Shown: piece by piece, positions 1 through 7,742 of the stretch
Position numbering within the stretch: the first letter of the stretch is position 1
Layout of the letters: each line of letters starts with the position of its first letter
NCBI GenBank assembly: GCA_004195315.1
Contig: SDWL01000020.1
Coordinates: 1 to 14,290 of the forward strand
Direction of reading: 5' to 3'
Length of the DNA: 14,290 bases
Source of the DNA: Lutibacter sp.
GTDB lineage: Bacteria; Bacteroidota; Bacteroidia; Flavobacteriales; Flavobacteriaceae
The notes under the pieces: generated by a model
What the model saw: the letters and a program-made list of their open reading frames with translations, nothing else
Databases searched by the model: none
What the model was told of the DNA's origin: nothing
Translations under genes and position numbers: made by a program

Positions 1-19
1 AGATGTGTATAAGAGACAG
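1..19 (+). other. Nextera/Tn5 mosaic-end adapter (artefact)
   Basis: The first 19 bases are AGATGTGTATAAGAGACAG, the Tn5 mosaic end used in Nextera libraries. This is library sequence, not genome. The reading frame of the first gene runs straight up to it, so that gene was cut by tagmentation. Confidence 0.97.
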
Positions 20-831
20 ATTTAGATGAAGATGGTGACTATTGGAATTTAACGTTGTTTATTGAAGGAAGTAAAACCTTTGAAAAAGTTAAAAATATTG
101 AAGTTGCCTATGAAGGAGGTAAACTATTTGGAGATTTTTCAAATTTAACAGAGGGTTTTAATACCAATGAAATAGTTGATATAATTCCTAATTTTCACGA
201 AATGTCTTTTAGGTATCAACAATTTTATGAAGCATTAGAAAGTGCAACTTCTAATTGTTTAGAATTAGCAAAACAATGTATTGACCAAGTTTTTAGTTTA
301 AAGGAGGAAATGCATTTACTTCAAAATCTAAAAAATGAAGGAAAAATCCCATTAAGAATAACACATAATGATACAAAAATATCAAATGCATTGTTTGATG
401 AAAATAATAAGGGATTATGTGTAATAGATACTGATACAGTGATGGTTGGTGTAATTCATTACGATTTTGGTGATGCCATTAGAACAATTTGTAATACTGC
501 TTTTGAAGATGAAACCGATTTAAGTAAAATAAAATTTAATTTAGAATTTTATAAAGCTTTTACGAAAGGGTTTTTAGAAAAAATACACAAAAATATATCT
601 TTATTAGATGTTAATAACTTGGCTTTAGCAGCTAAAACAATTACTTTTATTATGGGGCTTCGTATGTTAACTGACTTTTTGAATAATAACATTTATTATA
701 AAACTAAATATAAACTTCATAATTTAGACAGAGCAAAAAATCAGTTTAAATTAGTTGATTTAATGAATGATGATTTTGAAGAAATGAAAAGAATTTCTAT
801 CGAAGAATATAAAAAATTAAATCAAACATAA
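20..831 (+). CDS. Sugar-kinase-like phosphotransferase (NahK/APH fold), 5' truncated
   Basis: Partial gene: the frame is open from the adapter edge (first full codon at 22) to TAA at 829-831, about 269 residues. The TTG at 55 is internal, because residues before it (DLDEDGDYWNLT) continue the family pattern. The core is the aminoglycoside-phosphotransferase/choline-kinase fold (PF01636). The catalytic loop HNDTKISN has its Asp at 370-372, and the metal-binding IDTDT has its Asp at 427-429, followed by HYDFGDAIRT. This wording is that of the N-acetylhexosamine 1-kinase (NahK)-like branch, which phosphorylates the anomeric hydroxyl of GlcNAc or GalNAc with ATP; full-length members are about 360 residues. 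The fold is secure, the sugar substrate is inferred. Similar proteins are also labelled simply aminoglycoside phosphotransferase family, but a role in drug resistance is not suggested. It precedes pfkA by 39 bases. Confidence 0.85.
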
Positions 832-851
832 CTTTCAAGTGAAAATAATCT

Positions 852-859
852 TATTTTTG
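852..859 (+). promoter_or_regulatory. Candidate Bacteroidota -7 box for pfkA
   Basis: TATTTTTG matches the Bacteroidota -7 consensus TAnnTTTG exactly and lies 11 bases before the pfkA ATG, giving a very short leader. No clear -33 TTG is visible at the usual distance, so this rests on one box in AT-rich DNA. Confidence 0.4.
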
Positions 860-870
860 TAGTTCAATTT

Positions 871-1857
871 ATGGGAAAAATAATAAAAAAAATAGGAGTA
901 ATGACTTCGGGTGGTGATGCTCCTGGAATGAATGCCGCTATTAGAGCTGTAGTTAGAGCTTGCGCTTATTACAATATAGAATGCGTTGGTATTTATAGAG
1001 GTTATCAAGGTTTAATGGAAGGAGATTTTATAACGCTAACATCTCGACATGTGAGTAATATAATAAACCGAGGTGGTACCATTTTAAAATCAGCACGTTC
1101 AACAGAATTTAGAACTTCAGAAGGAAGAGTCAAAGCATTTCAACAACTAAAAACTGCTGAAATTGATGCAATGGTTTTAATTGGAGGTGATGGTACGTTT
1201 ACGGGTGGAATGATTTTTAATAGTGAATTTAATTTTCCTTGTATTGGAATTCCAGGAACCATTGATAATGATATTTTTGGAACAAATTTCACAATTGGTT
1301 ATGATACCGCATTAAATACAGTTGTTGAGGTAATTGATAAAATTAGAGATACAGCGAGTTCACATAACAGATTGTTTTTTGTTGAAGTGATGGGAAGAGA
1401 TGCTGGTTTTATTGCTTTGAATGCGGGTGTGGGTGCTGGAGCAGAAGAAATTTTAATACCTGAAGAAGATTTAGGTCTTGATCGTTTGCTAGAATCTTTA
1501 AAACGAAGTAAACGCTCTGGGAAATCATCGAGTATAGTAGTAGTTACTGAAGGTGAAAAAATTGGTAAAAGCGTGTTCGAACTAGCTGATTATGTTGAGG
1601 AAAACTTACCACAATATGAAGTTAGAGTGTCTGTTTTAGGTCATATGCAACGTGGAGGTTCTCCTAGCTGTTTTGATCGTGTATTAGCTACTCGTTTAGG
1701 AGTGAAAGCTGTTGAATTATTATTGGATGGTAAAAATAATGTAATGGTAGGTTTAATAAATAATAATATTGAAATTACCGAATTAGAAAATGCTGTAAAA
1801 GGACATCACGAAATAAATAAAGAATTATTGCGAGTGAGTGATATCATGTCTATTTAG
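871..1857 (+). CDS. pfkA: 6-phosphofructokinase, ATP-dependent
   Basis: Catalyses ATP-dependent phosphorylation of fructose 6-phosphate to fructose 1,6-bisphosphate, the committing step of glycolysis, in the cytoplasm. The 328-residue length fits bacterial PfkA. Visible motifs are TSGGDAPGMNAAIRA (residues 12-26), the nucleotide site IGGDGT (104-109), the catalytic loop PGTIDND (128-134, catalytic Asp132 by alignment to E. coli Asp127), VMGRDAGF (173-180) and the fructose-phosphate site LGHMQRGGSP near residue 256. Glycine is present at both positions that separate ATP from pyrophosphate enzymes (GGDG rather than GGDD, and PGTIDND rather than PKTIDND), so the ATP form is called. It begins with ATG just after a candidate promoter box and ends 34 bases before gap, consistent with cotranscription. 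Confidence 0.97.
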   Translation: MGKIIKKIGVMTSGGDAPGMNAAIRAVVRACAYYNIECVGIYRGYQGLMEGDFITLTSRHVSNIINRGGTILKSARSTEFRTSEGRVKAFQQLKTAEIDAMVLIGGDGTFTGGMIFNSEFNFPCIGIPGTIDNDIFGTNFTIGYDTALNTVVEVIDKIRDTASSHNRLFFVEVMGRDAGFIALNAGVGAGAEEILIPEEDLGLDRLLESLKRSKRSGKSSSIVVVTEGEKIGKSVFELADYVEENLPQYEVRVSVLGHMQRGGSPSCFDRVLATRLGVKAVELLLDGKNNVMVGLINNNIEITELENAVKGHHEINKELLRVSDIMSI

Positions 1858-1891
1858 CAAATTTTAATAAAGCTTTTCTAATTAAAAATTC

Positions 1892-2884
1892 ATGATTAAA
1901 ATAGGTATAAACGGGTTTGGAAGAATAGGACGTCTTGCATTCAGATCAGTAATAAATAGAAAAAATACTGAAATAGTTGCTATTAATGATTTATTAGAAA
2001 TAGATCATTTAGCCTATTTATTGAAATATGATTCTGTTCACGGAAAATTTAATGGAACTGTTGAAGTAGAAAATGGAAAATTAATTGTTAATGGTAAATC
2101 AATACGTGTTACTTCAGAAAAGAAGCCAGAAAATATTAATTGGGATGCTATAAATGTTGATTATGTAATTGAGTCAACAGGTTTTTTTACAAACAAAGAC
2201 CAAGCTGCATTGCATTTAAAAGGCGGCGCAAAAAAAGTGGTGATTTCAGCTCCTTCAAAAGACGCTCCAATGTTTGTTATGGGAGTTAATAACACATTGC
2301 TTTCAAAAGAGGTATTAGTATTTTCAAATGCTTCTTGTACAACTAATTGCATCGCTCCAATAGTAAAAGTTTTAAATGAAAACTTTGGAATTATTGAAGG
2401 TTTTGTTACAACAGTACATTCAGCAACATCAAGCCAGAAAACTGTTGACGGACCAGAAAAGCAGTGGCGAAGAGGTAGATCAGCTTTAAATAATATGATA
2501 CCAACTACTACAAGTGCAGGTGAAGCAATTACCAACATTATACCTGAATTAAAAGGTAAAATATTGGCAATGGCGGTTAGAGTCCCTATTGTTGATGTAT
2601 CATTAGTAGATTTAACTGTTCGTTTAGAAAAGTCAACATCTTATGCGAAAATTAAAGAAGCTATGAAAAAAGCATCGGAAAATGAATTAAAAGGAATATT
2701 AGGATATACCGAGGATGAAGTAGTTTCACAAGATTTTGTATCAGAAACAAGAACTTCTATTTTTGATGCTGGAGCAGGATTAGAAATGAATGAAAATTTT
2801 TATAAAATTATTTCTTGGTATGATAATGAATCTGGATATGCAAATAAATTAGTTGATTTAATTGAATACTCAGCTTCACTTTAA
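1892..2884 (+). CDS. gap: Type I glyceraldehyde-3-phosphate dehydrogenase
   Basis: Oxidises glyceraldehyde 3-phosphate to 1,3-bisphosphoglycerate using phosphate and NAD. The 330-residue length is normal. The Rossmann motif GINGFGRIGR is at residues 5-14, and Asp33 in AINDL is the residue that favours NAD over NADP. The active site SNASCTTNC carries nucleophile Cys149, and His176 lies in TTVHSATSSQKTVDGP. The C-terminal WYDNESGYANK is intact. Two local changes are visible: WRRGR replaces the usual WRGGR, and the phosphate-binding loop reads IPTTTSAGEAI where the family usually has IPSSTGAAKAV, placing Ser at the normally glycine position. Catalytic residues are otherwise intact, so an active enzyme is expected. 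It lies between pfkA and mgsA with gaps of 34 and 23 bases and probably shares their transcript. Confidence 0.96.
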   Translation: MIKIGINGFGRIGRLAFRSVINRKNTEIVAINDLLEIDHLAYLLKYDSVHGKFNGTVEVENGKLIVNGKSIRVTSEKKPENINWDAINVDYVIESTGFFTNKDQAALHLKGGAKKVVISAPSKDAPMFVMGVNNTLLSKEVLVFSNASCTTNCIAPIVKVLNENFGIIEGFVTTVHSATSSQKTVDGPEKQWRRGRSALNNMIPTTTSAGEAITNIIPELKGKILAMAVRVPIVDVSLVDLTVRLEKSTSYAKIKEAMKKASENELKGILGYTEDEVVSQDFVSETRTSIFDAGAGLEMNENFYKIISWYDNESGYANKLVDLIEYSASL

Positions 2885-2907
2885 TTTTTATAAAATATCT
2901 TTAAATT

Positions 2908-3270
2908 ATGGAAATAGCAATTATAGCACATGATGGTAAAAAAGCAGAAATGATTCAGTTTTTAATGGATTTTAAAGCCTTAATTTTAGCTAAAGAAATT
3001 TCGTTAATTTCAACAGGTACAACTGGTAAAAATGCTGAAAAAGCAGGTTTTAAGGTTGCTAAATTTCTTTCAGGACCATTTGGTGGTGATGCTCAAATAG
3101 CAGCACGTGTTGCTGAAGGTAAAACCAACATGGTTTTCTTTTTTAGAGATCCATTGGGAATGCATCCGCATGAACCAGATATTGCTATGTTAATGCGTTT
3201 ATGTGATGTTCATGATGTGCCTTTAGCAACAAACCCTGCAACTGCCGAACTTTTAATGAAATCATTATAA
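2908..3270 (+). CDS. mgsA: Methylglyoxal synthase
   Basis: Converts dihydroxyacetone phosphate to methylglyoxal and phosphate, a bypass of lower glycolysis used when phosphate is scarce or sugar phosphates accumulate. The protein has 120 residues and lacks the N- and C-terminal extensions of the 152-residue E. coli enzyme. Key sites are conserved: IAHDGKK with His8 and Lys12, the phosphate loop STGTTG (35-40), the catalytic Asp61 in SGPFGGDAQ, Asp81 in FRDPL, His88 and Asp91 in HPHEPD, and the closing LATNPATAELL. It is the last gene of the pfkA-gap-mgsA run, 23 bases after gap. Its stop is five bases from the stop of the convergent ridA, with no obvious terminator hairpin between them. Confidence 0.95.
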   Translation: MEIAIIAHDGKKAEMIQFLMDFKALILAKEISLISTGTTGKNAEKAGFKVAKFLSGPFGGDAQIAARVAEGKTNMVFFFRDPLGMHPHEPDIAMLMRLCDVHDVPLATNPATAELLMKSL

Positions 3271-3275
3271 ATTTG

Positions 3276-3656
3276 TTATTTTACGGCAATCATTGAAATT
3301 TCAACATTTACAAATAAAGGTAAATTTCCAACTTCAACAGTTTCACGTGCAGGTGCAGTTTCTGGATTAAAATAACCACCATAAATAGTATTTATTTTTG
3401 CAAAATCATTCATATTTTTAACAAATATGGTTGCTTTTACAACATTTTCAAAAGTCATATTTGCTTCTGTTAATACAGCTTTCATGTTTTCTAATACTTG
3501 AGTTGTCTCAGTTTCAATAGAGCTAGTAACTAATTTACCTGTTGTAGGATCTAATGCAATTTGACCTGAAGTATATAAAGTATTTCCTGATAAAACAGCT
3601 TGGTTATATGGTCCAACTGGAGCGGGAGCGTTGTTTGTTTTAATTATTTTTTTCAT
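3276..3656 (-). CDS. ridA: RidA family enamine/imine deaminase
   Basis: A member of the YjgF/YER057c/UK114 family that hydrolyses reactive 2-aminoacrylate and related enamines or imines released by pyridoxal-phosphate enzymes, protecting them from damage. The length of 126 residues is typical. Residues seen are Tyr17 in GPYNQA, the signature ETAPARETVEVGNLP with Arg104 (which binds the substrate carboxylate), and Glu119 in VEISMIAV; these are the residues expected of the active RidA subgroup. The gene begins with ATG 12 bases after the lptD stop, so it is probably translated from the lptD transcript. The functional link to envelope assembly is not obvious, and the pairing may be only positional. 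Confidence 0.93.
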   Translation of the reverse strand: MKKIIKTNNAPAPVGPYNQAVLSGNTLYTSGQIALDPTTGKLVTSSIETETTQVLENMKAVLTEANMTFENVVKATIFVKNMNDFAKINTIYGGYFNPETAPARETVEVGNLPLFVNVEISMIAVK

Positions 3657-3668
3657 AATATAAGTATT

Positions 3669-6305
3669 TTAGAATAATCTTCTGTCAGGAACTTTTCTCT
3701 TGTCATATTTTAAATCACTTAGCATTGATGATTTTACCCCAAGAAAAAAGTAATAGGTTTGTCTACTACCGAAAGGTACCCAATTAAAATTCAATTTCCA
3801 ACTATCTAAATCACGAGAAAACCGCAATTGGGTATAGCTAAACCCTTGATTTTTAATGTCATAACCTGACGAAGCCCCAACTTTCCATTTAGGAGTTAGT
3901 TCAATATCACCAGAAAACATTAAAGAATTTGATGAAATTTCATTTTGCCTATTAGAATTAGTGTAATTCAATGAATAGGCTAATTTTAAAGTCCAAGGAA
4001 ATGTTGCACTATAAAGTTTTGCAGTTTTTGTATTTTTTTTGTTCGATTTATTATCAGAACTTAAATCGTTGCTATTATTTAAATTTTCACCAAAAACACC
4101 ATCCGAATTATTTGCATCTGCATTTTGTTGTTTAGTATTTTTTTGACCTTCTGATTTACTACTGGCCAAATTATAATTCATAGTTAATCCAGCATTGGTT
4201 AATCTAAATAAACTACCACTATTGTTAATATTAAAGGTATTAATTCTTCTTCCAGCTGCTGAGAGTGCATAAGGATCTAATGTAGCGTTTATGTTTAATT
4301 TTAATTTTTTATTAAATAGATTAGTACCAGCACTCATTCTTACAGGGCTCCATTTTAAAGAGTCAGCAGCCATATTGTAACTTGTAGAAAAATTAAGATT
4401 ATTGATTAGTGTAACTTTTTCGGGTTCAACTTTTGTTGAGTCTTTAGACACTACTTTTGCTTCAAAAGTATTATTTAAAGTAAAACTTAAACTGTTTGAA
4501 AGTCCTTTACTAGGTCCGCCATAAATTCCGTTGCTAAAAGGAGAATACTCAAGTATATCGTTTTCATCTTCACTTTGTTGTACTTCTTCGTAAAATGAAC
4601 TAAAATCAGGACGATATCCATAAGAAACAGATGGTCTCATTACATGTCTAATTGCTTGTAATCTGCCTTTTTTAAAATTAAACATACCGTAAACGGTTGT
4701 TGATAGTGAAAGCCCTGCATTATATTCTCTAAAAGCACTAAACCGGTTTAAAGTATCTGTAACTACTAAATCTTCTGTGGCATTATATGTTTTATTAATT
4801 TTATCAAAATACCAAACTTCTTTGTAATTAGCGTTTGGAGAAAGTGTAAAATATTTTAGCATTTTCATATTTGTACTAAAAGAGGTATTGTGTTGTACTC
4901 CAGATTTGGCAGTTTCAAACATTTCTTTTTTAAAGAAAAATTCATCTTTTGTATTAAATCTGTTATCTCCTTTCAAAGAGTATGTAACGCCAATTTTTTG
5001 CAATGCGTTAGTTTTTGCACCAGACTTTGAAGCAAAAGGATATATTCTATCCATATTTACTTGCAAAGAAGGTAGTGACATTGTAATACTTTCAGTATTG
5101 GTATTTTGTGAGTGTGTTGCTGAAACTGATAAATTAAATGGTGTTCCAACAAACTTTTTATAAAAAGAAACGGAAGAACTTAGTGTGTTATTTAAAAATG
5201 AATTGGTATTAAACTCATTTAATGATTCTCTATAATATGTGCTACTTCCTAAATTTACAGAAGCTGAAAACCTAGAATTAGGACTTGCTTTACCATCTTG
5301 GCTATGGCTCCATCTTATATTATAATTGGTTGTTTTAGAAAAATCATCAAAGCCTCGAATACTATTTTTTAAATTTTCGTATCTAAAATTAAAATTACCA
5401 TTAAATTTATATCGAATAGAATAGCTAGATTCTGTTCTTAAACCCCAACTTCCGTTCGTGTAAATATCTCCTAAAACAGCTAAATCAACATAATCGTTAA
5501 TAGCAAAATAATAACCTCCATTTTGTAAAAAATAACCTTGTTGTGCAGTGTCACCCCAAGTTGGCATTATAAAACCAGAAACATTTCCTTTTGTTAAAGG
5601 TATATATGCAAATGGTAAAAATAAAGGTGTAGGCACATCTTGTATAACTAAATTGCTTAAGCCTATTACTAGTTTTTTATTTGGAACAATTTTAGCTTTT
5701 TTGGTAGATATATAATAATCTGGATCTTCCTTATCTGAAGTTGTAAACTTAATATTACTAACATAAATTGTAGAGTCGTTTTCCTTTTTAGTGACTTCAC
5801 CTTTTATAATTACACCACTTTGTTCAGTTCTTAACCCCCAAATTTTAGCTTTTTCTGTTTTGAAATTAAATGAAATAGAGTCCTGTGCAGATTCTTCAGC
5901 ACCTTGTTTAAAAACAGGAAGTTGAGAATAACTCCCAATACTATCTTTAATTCCTCTAGCCCAAACTAAATTGGTATTGTTGTCAATTTCAATATATCCA
6001 GCTGTTAAATCAATATCCTTGTATTTGACTTGAGCGTTATTAAATAATATAATTTTATTGTTTTTTATATCTTGTCTAATCAAGCTATCTGCTGAATGGT
6101 CAACAATACTTTCAAGAAGTTCTTTAGGTTTAATAATAGTGTCTACAGCCTTTATATTTGATGAGTCTACTACTTTTATGTTTAATGAATCTTTTATTAA
6201 TGGTTTTATAGTATCTCTAAAATTAAGGGATTCTGTTTTTAAAGACAGTTGCTTAATTTCTTGAGAATATATAGTTGAATTGATAAAGCTAATAGCTACT
6301 ATCAA
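3669..6305 (-). CDS. lptD: Outer-membrane LPS assembly protein LptD
   Basis: The outer-membrane translocon that, with LptE, inserts lipopolysaccharide into the outer leaflet. A signal peptide ends near YSQE (about residue 15 from this start). An OstA/LptA-like periplasmic domain covers roughly residues 80-235, followed by PTPLFLPFAYIPL and a long beta-barrel to the C terminus (VPDRRLF). There is no cysteine in the whole protein, unlike E. coli LptD. An Asn/Ser/Asp/Lys-rich stretch at residues 715-763 (4017-4163) looks like a long loop. The start is uncertain. The listed one is TTG at 6303-6305, which leaves a signal peptide without a basic N-region. The frame stays open upstream to a stop at 6399-6401 and encodes a plausible KTSHKN-type N-region, but has no in-frame ATG. 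ridA follows 12 bases downstream. Confidence 0.93.
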   Translation of the reverse strand: MIVAISFINSTIYSQEIKQLSLKTESLNFRDTIKPLIKDSLNIKVVDSSNIKAVDTIIKPKELLESIVDHSADSLIRQDIKNNKIILFNNAQVKYKDIDLTAGYIEIDNNTNLVWARGIKDSIGSYSQLPVFKQGAEESAQDSISFNFKTEKAKIWGLRTEQSGVIIKGEVTKKENDSTIYVSNIKFTTSDKEDPDYYISTKKAKIVPNKKLVIGLSNLVIQDVPTPLFLPFAYIPLTKGNVSGFIMPTWGDTAQQGYFLQNGGYYFAINDYVDLAVLGDIYTNGSWGLRTESSYSIRYKFNGNFNFRYENLKNSIRGFDDFSKTTNYNIRWSHSQDGKASPNSRFSASVNLGSSTYYRESLNEFNTNSFLNNTLSSSVSFYKKFVGTPFNLSVSATHSQNTNTESITMSLPSLQVNMDRIYPFASKSGAKTNALQKIGVTYSLKGDNRFNTKDEFFFKKEMFETAKSGVQHNTSFSTNMKMLKYFTLSPNANYKEVWYFDKINKTYNATEDLVVTDTLNRFSAFREYNAGLSLSTTVYGMFNFKKGRLQAIRHVMRPSVSYGYRPDFSSFYEEVQQSEDENDILEYSPFSNGIYGGPSKGLSNSLSFTLNNTFEAKVVSKDSTKVEPEKVTLINNLNFSTSYNMAADSLKWSPVRMSAGTNLFNKKLKLNINATLDPYALSAAGRRINTFNINNSGSLFRLTNAGLTMNYNLASSKSEGQKNTKQQNADANNSDGVFGENLNNSNDLSSDNKSNKKNTKTAKLYSATFPWTLKLAYSLNYTNSNRQNEISSNSLMFSGDIELTPKWKVGASSGYDIKNQGFSYTQLRFSRDLDSWKLNFNWVPFGSRQTYYFFLGVKSSMLSDLKYDKRKVPDRRLF

Positions 6306-6455
6306 AAAAAAAGAAAAATATATATTTTTATGAGACGTTTTAATAATGAAATATTTTATAAAAAAACCTTTTAAATTGTGCTGATAGCATAACTTTTTTT
6401 ACATTAGCTTATTAATTAATCAACCACGTAATTGATTGTTGTAAATGTATGGCTT

Positions 6456-6463
6456 AATATTTG
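6456..6463 (+). promoter_or_regulatory. Candidate -7 box for the amidase gene
   Basis: AATATTTG differs from the TAnnTTTG consensus only at the first base. A TTG at 6436-6438 lies 17 bases upstream and could be the -33 element. Transcription would begin about 35 bases before the amidase ATG. Evidence is motif only. Confidence 0.3.
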
Positions 6464-6484
6464 AAAAACACAAATAACAAACGC

Positions 6485-6492
6485 CAAAAATA
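6485..6492 (-). promoter_or_regulatory. Candidate -7 box for lptD
   Basis: Read on the minus strand this is TATTTTTG, an exact TAnnTTTG match. A minus-strand TTG at 6515-6517 is 22 bases upstream, longer than usual. It would place the lptD transcript start near 6480, well upstream of every candidate lptD start codon. Confidence 0.3.
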
Positions 6493-6505
6493 ATTAAAAT
6501 AATTG

Positions 6506-7693
6506 ATGAACTCACAACTCTTTTTCAAATTTAAAGTTACAACGAAATTAAGTTTCATTTTCGTATTTCTAATTGTATTTCTTTCAAATAGTTATTCGGT
6601 TTTTGCTCAAAAAAAAGATTTTATAGTGGTACTAGATGCTGGTCATGGAGGTAAGGATCCTGGTAAAGTTGGTTATAAAAATAGTAAAGAAAAAGAAATT
6701 GCACTTAAAATTGTACTGCAAGTAGGTAAGTTATTAGAAAAACAATCTAATGTTAAAGTGGTGTATACTAGGAAAACTGATGTTTTTGTTGATTTATGGG
6801 AGCGAGGTAGAATAGCGAACAAATCTGATGCAGATTTGTTTGTTTCTATACATTGTAATGCTCATAATTCTCAAGCTTATGGGTCAGAAACTTGGGTATT
6901 AGGAACACACGCAAATCGTCAGAATTTTGAAGTTGCAAAAACAGAGAATTCAGTAATTTTATTGGAAGATAATTATAAAACTAATTATAAAGGTTTTGAT
7001 CCTAGTTCACCTGAATCTGTTATTGGATTAACATTAATGCAAGAAGAGTATTTAGATCAAAGTATTCAGTTAGCAAGTATTATTCAAAAAGGATTTACTG
7101 ATGATTTAAAAAGAAAAGACAGAGGTGTTAAACAAGCGGGTTTTGTGGTTCTACATCAAACATATATGCCAAGTGTATTAATTGAAATAGGTTTTCTTAC
7201 AAATAAAGTTGAAGGCCTTTTTTTAAATTCTAAAGTAGGTCAGCAAAAATTTTCTAAATCAATTTATAGCGATATTATAAAATATATGAAACAACTTACA
7301 TTAAATACAGTTGTAAATAATGAAGTTGTAGAAAATAAACAAAAAAAATCTAGTGTTAAATCAACAGTTAAAGAAAAAGTTGTTGAAAGTAAATCAAACT
7401 TAAGTACTTCTGAAAAAGATAGAAAAAGTAATAAGAATGTTAAATTTAAAGTTCAAATAGCTGCTGGTGCTAGAAAATTAGAAACATACTCTTATAATTT
7501 TAAAGGGCTGAAGAATGTTGAACGAGTTAAAGCTGGAAAAATCTATAGATATTATATAGGTGAAACATCAAGTTATGCCAAAATAAAAGAATTCCAAAAA
7601 TTAGCAAAATCAAAAGGATATAGTTCAGCATTTATAGTTGCATTTAAAAATGGAAATAAAATATCTATTCAAGATGTTTTAAAAAAATCATAG
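6506..7693 (+). CDS. Secreted N-acetylmuramoyl-L-alanine amidase with SPOR domain
   Basis: A periplasmic zinc amidase that cuts the bond between N-acetylmuramic acid and the peptide stem, as AmiA/B/C do during daughter-cell separation. I start at ATG 6506, since the TTG just before it adds nothing. Residues 1-35 are a signal peptide with a basic start (FKFKVTTK), a hydrophobic core and cleavage after FAQ. The Amidase_3 domain covers about 39-263 with zinc ligands His47 (DAGHGGKDPG), Glu64 (KEKEIAL) and His117 (SIHCNAH), and catalytic Glu227 (IEIGFLTN). Residues about 140-190 are an insertion at the place where AmiB/AmiC carry an autoinhibitory helix. A charged Lys/Ser-rich linker (about 275-310) leads to a SPOR-type domain (312-380, KFKVQIAAG onward), which binds denuded peptidoglycan at the septum. 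It is divergent from lptD and 49 bases upstream of mlaD. Confidence 0.94.
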   Translation: MNSQLFFKFKVTTKLSFIFVFLIVFLSNSYSVFAQKKDFIVVLDAGHGGKDPGKVGYKNSKEKEIALKIVLQVGKLLEKQSNVKVVYTRKTDVFVDLWERGRIANKSDADLFVSIHCNAHNSQAYGSETWVLGTHANRQNFEVAKTENSVILLEDNYKTNYKGFDPSSPESVIGLTLMQEEYLDQSIQLASIIQKGFTDDLKRKDRGVKQAGFVVLHQTYMPSVLIEIGFLTNKVEGLFLNSKVGQQKFSKSIYSDIIKYMKQLTLNTVVNNEVVENKQKKSSVKSTVKEKVVESKSNLSTSEKDRKSNKNVKFKVQIAAGARKLETYSYNFKGLKNVERVKAGKIYRYYIGETSSYAKIKEFQKLAKSKGYSSAFIVAFKNGNKISIQDVLKKS

Positions 7694-7742
7694 CATTTTT
7701 GCTTAAATAATTAGTAATATTGCTATCATAAATATTGTTATT

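Noticed and set aside
2161..2538. Minus-strand open frame inside gap
   Set aside because: Antisense to a fully conserved GAPDH; its translation shows no recognisable domain.
3271..3275. Bidirectional terminator between mgsA and ridA
   Set aside because: No convincing stem with flanking T/A runs could be drawn around the convergent stops.
4888..5163. Plus-strand open frame inside lptD
   Set aside because: Antisense to the LptD barrel; cysteine-containing translation with no known pattern.
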